From: Centroberyx gerrardi
Lineage: Eukaryota > Chordata > Actinopteri > Beryciformes > Berycidae
Direction of reading: 5' to 3'
NCBI RefSeq assembly: GCF_048128805.1
Contig: NC_136005.1
Location: 16,936,760 to 17,000,759, forward strand
Length of the DNA stretch: 64,000 nucleotides
Position 1 is the stretch's first letter, and each line of letters starts with the position of its first letter. The notes beneath the pieces are model-generated. The model saw only the letters and a program-made list of their open reading frames with translations. It was not told the origin of the DNA and searched no databases. This document shows positions 13,832 through 24,700 of the stretch, one piece after another. The position numbers and the translations under genes were made by a program.

Positions 13832-15046
13832 AAGCCATGCTAATTCCAGGCATTAACATTAACACCCCCAATCTGCAATCACCATGTGGTGCACTCTGTT
13901 TGAAACTCTTTTACCCTAGTACTGTCTTTGTTGACAGTTTGATTTAAGACATTTTGAGGCTGTAAAAGGTTTGCTTACATTTGTAACTACTACAGTAAAA
14001 CAGACCCGTATTTTGAGTTGTGGTAGCCCAGTTTAAGGGGGGGTTAAGGAAGGTCCAAAGGGCATGTTTTCTATCAAAATCTTCAAAATCGTGTGTTCTT
14101 GACAATAATCAGGTTTAGCAGACAGGTGGCGGCAGAGTGGAAGAGTCAGAGAGTGTCCGAGCGAAGCAAGAGGTTTACCTTCTGCTTACTTTCGTCTTCC
14201 ATTAAATCCTACCTCAAATCCTACCGGTTACCTGCGAGAGACTACAATTTAGCGACACAGCGTAATGCTTAATGTCTTAATAATCTACTAATAGCGTCTT
14301 GAGACGTACACATGTCTGGGAATTAGTCAAAACAAATGAGCACTTGTTTCGTGCATGCGTAGTATAGTGGTGTCTGATGTCAATCATGAGTATTCATGAA
14401 GATTCTTGCATAAATTGTCTGCTGTATGTGTTTGCTAGCTAACCTGCTAGCATCATTCTACTTAGACAGACTTGTTCCGGTGTAGCGGACAAGAGTTTCC
14501 ATACGCTGGAAGAGATGTGAACTATCTTGATAGTTCAGTGCTGGATCTTTGGAATAGTTTTACCGTAGCCATGGCGACCGGCGTCCATAGCAACCAAACT
14601 CAGCCGGGAAATCAATGTAATCTAAACAAGTGCATTCCTTTGCTGTCATTTTTTAAATTGTATTTTCATTATTTCAGGCATTTCCAAATCACTGCATTTG
14701 CTTGTAGCCATAACTCAAACAATAACGAGTCAAAATACCCACGTTTAGGAGAGTCAGTTGGAGTAAACGAAATCATTTCTAATTTTAGGGGGGTATCATG
14801 CAGACTGAAACTCAGATTTCCAATGTAGATGCAAATTGCAATTAAGGCTACTATTTCAGACACTAATTTTCATGGAAAAAATATGCTGGTCAAGGCCGAT
14901 AATTAGCGTTAAGTGGTTTGGTCAGATTTAGGTCAGTGATTATTTATTGATGAACTTACATGATAGTCTTTGTGCCAGCTCTCAAGTTTGCCCTGTAAAA
15001 CGCTGAAGGACGATGTATTCACCAGTCTCCTTAAAGTGTCGGCCAT
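10158..15046 (-). CDS. spata18: Mitochondria-eating protein (SPATA18/Mieap), 12 coding exons
   Basis: Coding exons in transcript order: 15046-14960, 13735-13630, 13514-13399, 13102-12984, 12751-12656, 12559-12425, 12219-11988, 11815-11657, 11508-11333, 10868-10745, 10631-10560, 10214-10158. All junctions are GT-AG, the frame is continuous, and the total is 492 aa (human 538). The N-terminus starts [14 protein letters not shown] and a family-typical segment with [20 protein letters not shown] follows. Residues about 104-220 form a coiled coil. Residues about 221-250 are an Arg/Ser/Pro-rich linker, then the conserved C-terminal Mieap domain follows, ending in a short RSRSRSRS tail. Mammalian Mieap is p53-inducible, binds cardiolipin and drives lysosome-like removal of damaged mitochondrial material; that function is inferred here from family. 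The gene is divergent from sgcb, as in human. Intron 1 carries about 1.2 kb with no exon seen. Exon limits were read by eye; alternative exons cannot be excluded. Confidence 0.94.
13174..13232. repeat. Pentanucleotide repeats (ATAGA)n and (GAATT)n
   Basis: Two adjacent pentamer arrays in intron 4-side sequence of spata18, just upstream of exon 4 on the minus strand. Simple sequence with no coding role. Confidence 0.9.
13783..13830. repeat. (TG)n microsatellite in spata18 intron 1
   Basis: About 22 TG units, some 50 bases from the acceptor of spata18 exon 2. A long CA run this near an acceptor on the transcribed strand can affect splicing in other genes; no effect is shown here. Confidence 0.95.
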
Positions 15047-16398
15047 GTCCTTCCCCACTAACTAAGCTAACCCTCCGAGGGTTAAAATGCTCCAGTACAA
15101 CTGTGGGAGGTTTTAATCTGGTAGGAGAACGTGCAGTAAAAATTCCTGTCCTTGACGTCTTCCTCCACCTTCGACGCAGATGCCAAGCACCGCTTCAGTT
15201 GTGGCAACCAAATTAGGAGGAGGCGAGCAACCAAAATCACACTGCTTCAAATAATCCGTGATGGATAAACTAGGAACACAATTCAGTCAGTCCGTCTTCT
15301 GCAGGCTCCCACAGCTATGATGTAAAAGCGATTGTAATGTCATACCGTCAAACGACACCGGGCCCGCAGCGTCAACCTGAGTGGGCCAGCAACAGGTTCA
15401 TGTTGTTTCCAGCCGAGTAGCTGCTGGCAGTAAAGCAGTAAATCCTATCAGACTAGAGCCTACTAGTAGCCTACTGTATGATCAAATAATAACTCTCTGA
15501 ATAGTGATAAGCAAATTACAAAAAACAGCAACTCTTTTCAAAAAGAATTCCAAACCAAAAAGACTAAATAGTAATCCTATAAGAAAATTTTGAAGGATGT
15601 GCCTATACAAATATCACAGCAAAACTATAAATTCCTATAGAACTATAATGGGAAATGATACCAGAGATTTACCATGACAATACCATGAATAGCTCACTAT
15701 AAAATCACTACTGAGAACCACAGACAAACATAGGAATAGGCTATAGGACTATTATAATGATTTCCTAAATTCCAGTCCACACATTGTGTAGATCTGCAGC
15801 AGCCACAAGCCTATGTTGTTGTTGTTTTTACGTGTTTGTTTGTGCGTGTGCGCATGTGCATGTTCGCGCCGGTGTGTACTGCCAAACAGTGTTTAAATAA
15901 AATCCCGAATTAAACTACAGAGGGAATTACCATGACCTATCAAATTTCTGCTCTTATAGGCTTGTGCTAATACTGTGAATGCATTGCCAGTCTATATATG
16001 TTTTAACCAAAATCGATTATGGCTCTATTGACAAACAACCATGAATCAAGCATATGGATAAAGCACGCTTTACGCCCCGCCTGAAAGTTTATCTATGGAA
16101 AATATGAATGGACATGCATGTTTTTCTATTTTGGGATTTTTCTGCCATTGGCTGGCTGGACTTGGAACGGACCACCATCTATTTTCGTGGGAATGCAGGT
16201 CGTTTGAACAAGCTTAGTGTACAGAAAAAGTCCCACAGGACAATTCTCCCCAAAATTTCGTGTATTTTTTTCTACAGTAAAGTATCGTCCACTCTATAGC
16301 TGATCACATAAGCTCTTTCCTCTGCGGCAGTGTGAAGTGGTTTCTCCCGCTGTCATTCCCCCGAGCAGTCAAACGCAAGCAGGAGAGGGAGGGTCAAC
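15047..16398. promoter_or_regulatory. Divergent spata18/sgcb intergenic interval
   Basis: The two start codons are about 1.35 kb apart and point away from each other, so both promoters must lie here unless 5' non-coding exons extend farther. Sequence next to each ATG is GC-richer than the AT-rich middle. I see no clear TATA box. No ORF in the interval is convincing. Confidence 0.6.
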
Positions 16399-19300
16399 AT
16401 GGCGTCGGAGCAGGTCCGTTATGCACAGTATTTGTTGTTATTCTTACATTTTACTGCTTTTGTTCTCGAGTGTTTCATAAGAGGGCTTGCTGTATTCCCT
16501 AGACTGACTTGTAATAACGAAAAGGAAAGTATTGGGCTCAGTTGTTGGCCGTAGGGTAATAAATGCGATGCTGGCCTTCGCTCTCTGCAATTTCATGGAA
16601 AAGATACAGTAATTTCAGCGAGTGGGCGATCTGACAACACAATCATTTGGTACAAATAGCATATAAACGGTATAATAGAGCCGTAGTTGAGTTGGATATT
16701 TTTATTTTGCTTCTGAAATGAGTGCCATTTATTTTTAGTTATGGCCACAGACAGGCAGACGCGGGCATTTAACTGGGTGCATATTCCTCCGCGGAGGCGC
16801 AAGAGACGTTGGAAATAACTTACAAATACAAGCCTGGATGTTATGTTGAAAACTATTTGGAGATATGACTGGTAAAGTGGTGGGCACGTTCCTCAAAAGT
16901 AATTATTACGCATGAATCACTTCAAAAGTAACGTATTACTTATTAGGCTACTTACCAGGAGCAGTGATCCGTTACACCACAACCATACTTTACTTTTCCG
17001 TTACGCTCCAAACTTGGCGGTTGTATCCTCTCTCTTACCTTCAGACATCCAGATAGCTCAGTTCCTCTCCTGCGAATGATCAGAGAAACCAAACAGCGTT
17101 TATGTCCAATGTTGCTGTCATCCTTGTGTTCAGTAAAATCACAGTAGTGTGGATACTACCATCCAGAGAAAGTCAACTTCACTGCCATTTCTTATCTGAA
17201 CGAGCTTAGTGTGAAAAGACAACGTCTAATTTTGAGGGAAATTAATCTGGGTATGGTGGTGTAATATAGATTTTAGAAAATTCAACTTCAGTCTGATATA
17301 TGGGTGATTACATAAGAAATTAGCTGTTTTTTATTGGTAAAGATAATGTCAATAATGATAATGACTGAAATTGAATAATGGTAATGACTGAAATTGAAGT
17401 ACTTGTTACTGGGAAAAGTAGTGATATTACTGTAACGCACCAGTGAGTAGGCCCTAACACTGGTCTTGTTGGGTGTATCTGAGACATTGTTTTGCCTTCT
17501 AGGAGAGTTCCAATGGGCCAGTGAAGAAGTCCATGCGGGAGAAGGCTATAGAAAGGCGCAGCATCAACAAGGAACACAACAGCAACTTCAAAGCAGGTTA
17601 TGTACCCATAGAAGAAGAGCGCCTTCACAAGACAGGGCTGAGAGGACGCAAGGGAAACATGGCTGTGTGTATCATCGTCGTCCTCTTCCTCCTCGCCCTC
17701 ATTAACCTCATTGTGAGTACTACAAGCCTGAATGCACTTGTCCATAAGGGATGATCACATTGTATTGTTTCATGAATCGTGAATCGGATTTGTCTCTAAA
17801 AGTCAGTAACAGTTTTGCCATCTCTCAGATCACTCTGGTGATATGGACGGTGATCCGAATCGGGCCGAATGGCTGCGACAGTATAGAGTTCCATGAGACC
17901 GGGCTACTGCGCTTCAAGCAGAAGGCGGACATGGGCATCGTTCACCCGCTGCATAAGAGCACAGTGGGAGGCCGGAAGGACCAGGACCTGATCATCACCG
18001 GCAACAACAACCCAGTGAGAAACAGCAGAACACACTTACAGCAAACACTTACCGAGCAAACTCAAAACCTGGAAACCTATCTATCAAAAATGACACGTTG
18101 ATTGGATAACACACACTGATCAGAACTTAATAATAATAATAATAATAGCTTTATTTATATAGCACTTTTCTAAACAAAGTTACAAAGTGCTTTACATATA
18201 AAACACAAGGAAAAAAGCGAAACGAAAATATGTCGAGACAAATAATAGTTAAAACCATAAAACAAATAAAATCATAAAGATAAAAGATAAAACCTAGATA
18301 AAAGGAAGTAGATTAAAGAGTAAATAAGTAAAACTATGAGAAGGCCTTCTCATAAAAGTGAGTTTTGAGAAGTGATTTAAAGGACGAGACTGATTTTGAG
18401 TTCCACAGCTGAGGGGCCCGGACGGGAAAGGCCCGGTCACCTTTGGTAATGAGAAGAGTAGTAGGAACGACCAGGACACCCTTGCCTGAAGATCTCAGGC
18501 TGTGTTGTGACTCATAAGGGACCAGCATATCTAAAATGTAGCTAGGAGCCTGACCCTTTGAAGCCTTAAATGTTATCAGTAAAACCTTAAAATCAATTCT
18601 AAAACTCACAGGAGAAGAGAGGATGGGTGAAATATGTTCCCGTCTCCTGGAATTAGTCAAGAGCCTAGCAGCAGCGTTTTGAATTAACTGGAGGCGGGAG
18701 ATAGTCTTCTGGCTCAGCCCTGAATACAGAGAATTAGGATGGAATAAAAGCATGAATGACTTTTTCGAAATCAGCAGTGGTTAAAAAGGACTTAATTTTG
18801 GCAATGGCCCTAAGTTGGAGGAAGCATGACAGAACGACACTTGGCTGTCAAAAGAAAAGTTGGAATCAAAGATAACGGCCAAACTTCTCAACTCTTTCTT
18901 TTTATCTCATGTGTTGTTCCAGGTCGTGTTCCAGCAAGGCACCACCAAGCTGAGTGTAGAGAAGGACAAGACCTCGATCGTCAGTGATGTCGGCATATCC
19001 TTCACCGACCCGCGCACGCAGACCACGTTCTTCAGCACAGACTTCGAAAACCACGAGTTCCATTTGCCCAAAGGAGTCAAAGTGCTCAGCGTTAAAAAGG
19101 CTTCCACAGAAAGGGTATGTGTCTTGCTCATAACTGTATTATGACCGTGACAAAACAAAAGCCACTCATGAATTGTCTGTGTTATACAACCCATGCACTA
19201 AACTGGCATATATGCTATTCAGGGAGTTGGAAAATCGAATATTTCTGTCCGTTTTCAGATCACCAGTAACGCCTCATCGGACCTGACCATTAAAGGGGAC

Positions 19301-19831
19301 AGCAAGGCCATCATTCGCGGCAACGAGGGGGTCAACATCATGGGCCGGACTGTGGAGTTCAAAATGGGTGGAGACATTGAGCTTAGGGCTGTAAGTATTG
19401 GATGTAGCAACATGCCCAGTTGATTTGATGTATGGTACTGGGTTCACAGTGGGATGGGCTATTTGGGGAACTAAATGAATAAGTGACATCTCTTGTCACT
19501 TTGGTACAAAATTGGGACACCACAGTTGTTGTCTTATCAAATTATGGCTGTGAAAACTGATTACAACATAAAGCCGATGAAGATGACAAATATGGGAGGA
19601 TTGATGGATTAAGTGTTTTTCTCTCTGCAGGAGAACAGCATTGTCCTCAATGGGTCGGTCATGTTCAATGCCACACGCATCCCCAACTCCTCAGGCGACG
19701 TGTATTTCGACGAGGGTCTGGAGAGGTACAAGCTGTGCATGTGTGCAGACGGCACTCTGTTCCGCGTCCAGGTGAAGTATCCCAACATGGGCTGCCAGAC
19801 GTCAGACAACCCGTGTGGAGCAGCTCACTGA
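16399..19831 (+). CDS. sgcb: Beta-sarcoglycan, 6 coding exons
   Basis: Coding exons: 16399-16413, 17503-17712, 17829-18014, 18923-19114, 19259-19390, 19631-19831, all in frame with GT-AG ends, total 311 aa (human 318). Exon 1 encodes only MASEQ. Exon 2 starts ESSNGPVKKSMREKA, the conserved cytoplasmic segment, and ends in the single membrane span (about residues 52-80, continuing into exon 3). The rest is extracellular, with N-glycosylation sequons such as NAS, NGS, NAT and NSS. The conserved cysteine-rich C-terminus contains CMCADGTLF and DNPCG. Beta-sarcoglycan is a type II membrane glycoprotein of the sarcoglycan-dystrophin complex; human loss causes limb-girdle muscular dystrophy (family knowledge). 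Intron 3 (about 0.9 kb) is mostly an L2-type LINE fragment. No broken or missing exon is seen. Confidence 0.98.
18129..18883 (-). mobile_element. 5'-truncated L2-type LINE, reverse transcriptase C-terminal fragment
   Basis: Read on the minus strand, the frame encodes the C-terminal part of a non-LTR reverse transcriptase, with SLYSGLSQKTISRLQLIQNA, then PSYILDMLVPY and, near the end, APQLWNS and SFKSLLKTHFY, all common in fish L2-like ORF2. A more upstream RT segment (VIFDSNFSFDSQVS) lies out of frame at about 18840-18883. At least one small internal deletion and frameshifts are present, so it is dead. The 3' end has the TATATAAATAAAGC-type tail followed by an (ATT)n microsatellite, as in L2 elements. 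The polymerase active site is absent. It ends about 40 bases before sgcb exon 4. Confidence 0.88.
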
Positions 19832-21012
19832 GAGACTGGAACGGGATCGGCTGTTAAATCAGCCTCCACTGAAGTCAGATGAACCACTTGCAAATTAAAA
19901 CCATCGGACGTCCTTCATGACTCACACATAACGATGCCTCTGCAATAACCCTTGCAAATCAAATTTCTTATTTTTTTGCCAGTTGTTTGCCAAACAAGAA
20001 TTGTGTTATGAATCATTTCCACTTGGCCAAAGATATATATATATATGTAAGTGCTTAAGTATTTTCAGTGTTCAATAGGTTTTGCTGACTGCATCTCAAA
20101 TACATGATATTGCCATAGCAGCACTTTACACTCCTATATTTCTTATTTTACTGTGCTTTACACTGCCCATTGGTAGAGATTACTAGCTACAGTAGTTACT
20201 TTTTTGCCTTACCGTCCAGTATTATTAATACATAAACCCTGTAGGGGAAGTGGTCTAGAATTTTATTTACTGTTGTTCGTTGTTTCTGGCAGCTGTGTTT
20301 GATATTTTCCCCATTATCAGGCACTGATACAAGTGTGAGGCACTATAATGATTATTATTTAATAATAGTTGCTGAAATGCACAGAATTTGGGACAAACTG
20401 TAATTAAAAGGAAATATTTTAAGCCAATCGGTATCACGAATGGCATGTCTAGAGTAGATCTCTTTCCACGTATCTTGGACTTTCCGTCATGCACGTGCCA
20501 ATGGATTTACAAGGGATGATATTGAAATATTCAAATTTTGTTGCAAAAAAATACTTTTTTTTACATTGAATTATAACATTATTTGAAAAACAGAATGAGG
20601 GTGCTTGCACTAAGTTACACTACAGATTAATGCAATTCTCTTTTTAAATGTTGACGTTCATGAAGGTAATGTGTCAGTTTCAATCATATCGTTAACTTGG
20701 TTCGAAGCCTATATTATTGAGTGGTATGAGTTTTGTGCAATATAGTATAGAAGTTTGAAATTTGACTTATTTTGCCTTGGCTTTCTCTTGTCTGTTTCAT
20801 AACATCCAGTACTTACATTGAAAGGTTGCAAACAGTGTCCTGAAATGAAGGAATCATTCTCAAAGCATTACAGACTTGATGCCTGTTGTGAAGGAACAGA
20901 CTGAGTGTGTTTGATCAACTAAGCAGAAATGTTATTCTCTGAAAGTAAAAATGGCAATGGGCCTTATTTAAAAACCTGTCTGGGATTTCATTGCCATGTT
21001 TGTTTCAATAAA
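19832..21012 (+). other. sgcb: sgcb 3' UTR with AATAAA at 21007
   Basis: About 1.2 kb of AT-rich sequence without convincing ORFs follows the stop codon. The first strong signal, AATAAA at 21007-21012, suits the end of the transcript. A short (TA)n run lies near 20034. The extent of the UTR is inferred from the signal only. Confidence 0.65.
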
Positions 21013-21746
21013 GAAATATATGTTTGAATGTCTGTCTTATGGTCAAAGTTAGACTACTATTATATGAAACTTAGGGTTAGATCATAGGTATCCATAACGA
21101 TCTAGTGTTTACACAGCAATTTTAAATCCTAAATATATTGAATAGCATGCTTCTTATCTGCTGTTTTATCATCTAATAGAAAGTGCAGCCAGGGCATGGT
21201 TCTCTTTCTCATAATCTTTTCTAGGATTCCAGTTATCTAGCAAGTATGAGGAAAACAATAACAGTAAGACATTAACTAGCCATGTGAATGATTGAAGGAA
21301 TCACCATAACATTTAATGACATCTTTGGGTATGTGCATGTTTGACTGAACATAACTCCATACACTCACTCCAGACTTTGATCAGAAACAGGAGACAAAGT
21401 CAAAGCTGATTCACTGTGAGTGTACCGGGGTTGGAGAAGAGCGAGTCACAAGTTTTCCTTTCAGCTCGATTAAAGGGACACACGGGTAAGTTTGAGGTTT
21501 TTAGTAAATTAATTCTTTGTACTATTGTACGTGATGGTTTAGTTTTGACTTTAAATGGAGTGTCGTGTAGTTAAGAGTGATGTGTTTTGTCAGTTCAGCA
21601 TGTTTTGGCACTTTCAGTGTAGATAGTTCAAAGTCTGTCTTGCATGTACCGTATCTCAATGGGAAACATGTATCTTAACTGTGGCTTGTTCCTCAGAGCT
21701 CTTAACTCTCATTCATGATGTATCTGTGCTCACTGGGCAGGTTTTG
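21013..21746 (+). promoter_or_regulatory. lrrc66: lrrc66 promoter, probable 5' UTR exon and intron 1
   Basis: A candidate non-coding first exon ends at 21485 with the donor CACGG|GTAAGT, and an acceptor at 21739-21740 (CTGGGCAG) precedes the coding exon, leaving 6 bases of 5' UTR before the ATG. The upstream start of the exon, roughly 21.35-21.45 kb, cannot be set by eye. Only about 0.4 kb separates it from the sgcb poly(A) signal, so the lrrc66 promoter is compact or overlaps the sgcb end. Confidence 0.5.
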
Positions 21747-24700
21747 ATGGCAGTGACACAGGGGCCATTCTTGGCCGCTGTGCTGCTCCTTGTCTCCCAT
21801 GGGCTCCAGTGCTCCCCTCCCCTGCCTGGCTGTCCTGCACCCTGCCTCTGTCAGAGAGCTCCCCTGTTGAACTGTTCCTCCTCTGGCCTTTCCTTGGCGC
21901 CGCAACGCATCCAAGCCACCGCCACTGAGCTGGACTTGTCTCATAACCTCCTGAACTCTATGACGCTCCACCGGCCACATCACAACCTCAGGAGCGTATG
22001 GCTGGGAAACAACAGTATCACACACTTGTCTCTCTGCATAGAGAGAACCATGGGAAACCAATATGTCAGAGGTAAACATCCACATCGCTCAAGACCGTGG
22101 AGCAGACAGGGATGTGTATCTTGGGCCCCCGCCCTGCAGCTGCTATCTGTTGAGAGGAATCAGCTAGTTCAACTCCCAGAGGGTGAGTCGGTCACACACC
22201 CGCAGATAAAACACTGTCTCAGCACCATACACATGTACAGCGCAGTCAAACAGTCTTCTCAATGGCCGGTGGACTCAACATGGTGAATTTTGTAATTTTG
22301 TTGCCACATATACACTATATAGATCAGGCGCTACTGTTATCCTTGCACGAGAGCACACTGCGGTACTGTAGCATCCTCACACATTCACATTAGCTGTCAG
22401 CTCACACTCAAACCCTTCCACAGCAGTTGTTTGTATCTCAAACAGTCCGTCCTGAACAAGTATAGGTCCACTTCATGGGCTTCATGGTGTTTCCCAAATG
22501 CTGACTCCCAGAAGTCAGCACATTACTCCTCCCTTTAAGCCTACCCTCTAAAAAGAGATAAATATGGTTTGAGGTCTACTAATTCTTCTATGATAGCAGA
22601 ATAAGTCTGTGGGCTGTGTGTATTTCAGTACTTCCATCTCCAACTCAACAAATAAACAAACATGCTCAGCAATTAATATGCTTTATCTTTGGTACTTTGC
22701 ACTATTTGGAAATGATTAAACCTCCCCAGATAATGACACAATGCATTCAACAAATTACTTTACAACCTTCAGCCAGTCACAGAGAGTTTTTATTGACATT
22801 CCAATGGGCCATAAGAAGGCGTAGACATGCAATGATTGTACTTTTAAGGAGTTTTTCCTCCTGCGTCGTCTTAGTTAATAGAATTCCCTGTAATGGATTG
22901 AACATATGGGTGTTTCAAAGAGATGTATGCGCCCGGTTCTTTTAGAGGCATGTGTGGACAGCCCATTTGCTTAGCAAGAGTTCTGTTGACAGTCATAGAC
23001 TTCTTTCCTGTTTGGTATTCAGCTCACAGAGCCCTCAGCGCCTCTAATGAAGCACAGACCCACAGTGCCTTACTTCAGCCCAGCAGTCTTAGTGAGATTG
23101 TCTCAGGCTAGTGAAAAGGAGCAGACAGCAGGAGAGGCTGAGCAGCGAGGAAAAATTCTTAGCCCTTAATTAGTAATACAGTAGGCAAATAAAGTTATTA
23201 TTATATTGAAAATAACCCAGGAGAAATGTGGATTCATATTCTAGGGATGGAATGTTCATTGATTTGGAAAAAATATATATATATTTAATAAATAAACCCC
23301 ATCTGTATTATCTATAAAGGGGAGAGGGGCCTGTAGTTTACTTTGTTTAATCTCAGCATTGAAAATCACTACTCCATGATGTTCAGCAGCCATTGCAGAC
23401 TTATTACATTGTCAAGATCTTGGAAACAATTATTACAGTAGTATTTAACAAAGTGGCTTTATAGCTACACACTCGGAAATGCACAGCCATTTCATCTTGT
23501 AAAACTCAGTGAGGAATGTCAGGCAGGACAGGACAAAGGTGGATAGATGTCATCATCGTCACAAACCTGCAACTTACATCCCTTGCTCCCTTCACAGGAG
23601 CTACCCCATCATCTTTACTGTCGAGTTCTCATCAAAGCTCTTGTTTTCTGTCAACCAGGGCTAGGAGGTAGTGAGTCTTTACAGGTTCTGCAGCTCTCCT
23701 TCAACAGGATCTCAACTCTGCGACCAGGAGACCTGAGCCATCTTGGGCAGCTGAAAGAGCTTCACCTACAACATAACCGCATCACCAGCCTCCATTCACA
23801 GGCGCTCAGGGGTTTATCCCAGCTCCGGGTAACAATGCTAATACCTCAATCACCAGACTTTCATAGTATAACCATTTGTTCTTTAGGATTTGATGTATCA
23901 TAAGCAGTTTATTATGTTTCCGCTATCTGTCAGTTTTGTCACTTCATCGGTTAACCCATAGAAAACAATGACACTAAACTTAGTATTTCAACAAACTCAG
24001 TAACTCTGTACAAAAATGCTTTGCTCATTGGTCATTTGCAGAAAAGTATTCCCCAAACAAAAGAGAATGTAGTTTAAATTATGCATTGACATAAAGTGGT
24101 ATGTTGGAATGACATATTTTAACACCCATGTTCATATTGTGTCCTCCTCCAAGGTCCTTGATTTGAGCTTCAACTTGTTGACCAGCGTCCATCCCTTGAT
24201 CTACCTCTCCCTGCGTAACATTGGGGCGGATGTTAGGCTGAGTGGGAACAGGTGGCAGTGTGACTGCAGCATGAGCAATCTAAGAAGATGGATGGCCTAT
24301 GACAGCAACAGAGGCCAGCAGGCCTGGAGCGTGGAGTGTGCTTTCCCCTCCACCCTCTCAGGCAGAGACCTGCTACATTTGGAGGAGGATGACCTTATCT
24401 GTTTTAATGCTCAGAACAGGCCAGGGCTCCACCAAGATGTGACAGTCGACAGCGGCTCTGAGATACTGCTGTCTTGCTCTACACAACAAGGTAACCTAGT
24501 CAGACAATATGTAATATCGTTTTTCCAGCACTCCACAATAATGCCTGCTAATACTAGAGGTTGCTAATGTGCAGAAAACATAAAATATGACACATATAAA
24601 AACGAAATATCAATGTAGGCCACTCTAACTGCACTTCAATGTTGTTGTGTTTGTTGTAGATTCAACATGGTGGACGCCCAATGGTCAAGTGTCTGTGAGC

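Noticed and set aside
14472-14828. 118-codon plus-strand ORF in spata18 intron 1
   Set aside because: Antisense to an intron, no family resemblance. The surrounding 14.0-14.9 kb resembles old repeat sequence but I found no terminal repeats to define an element.
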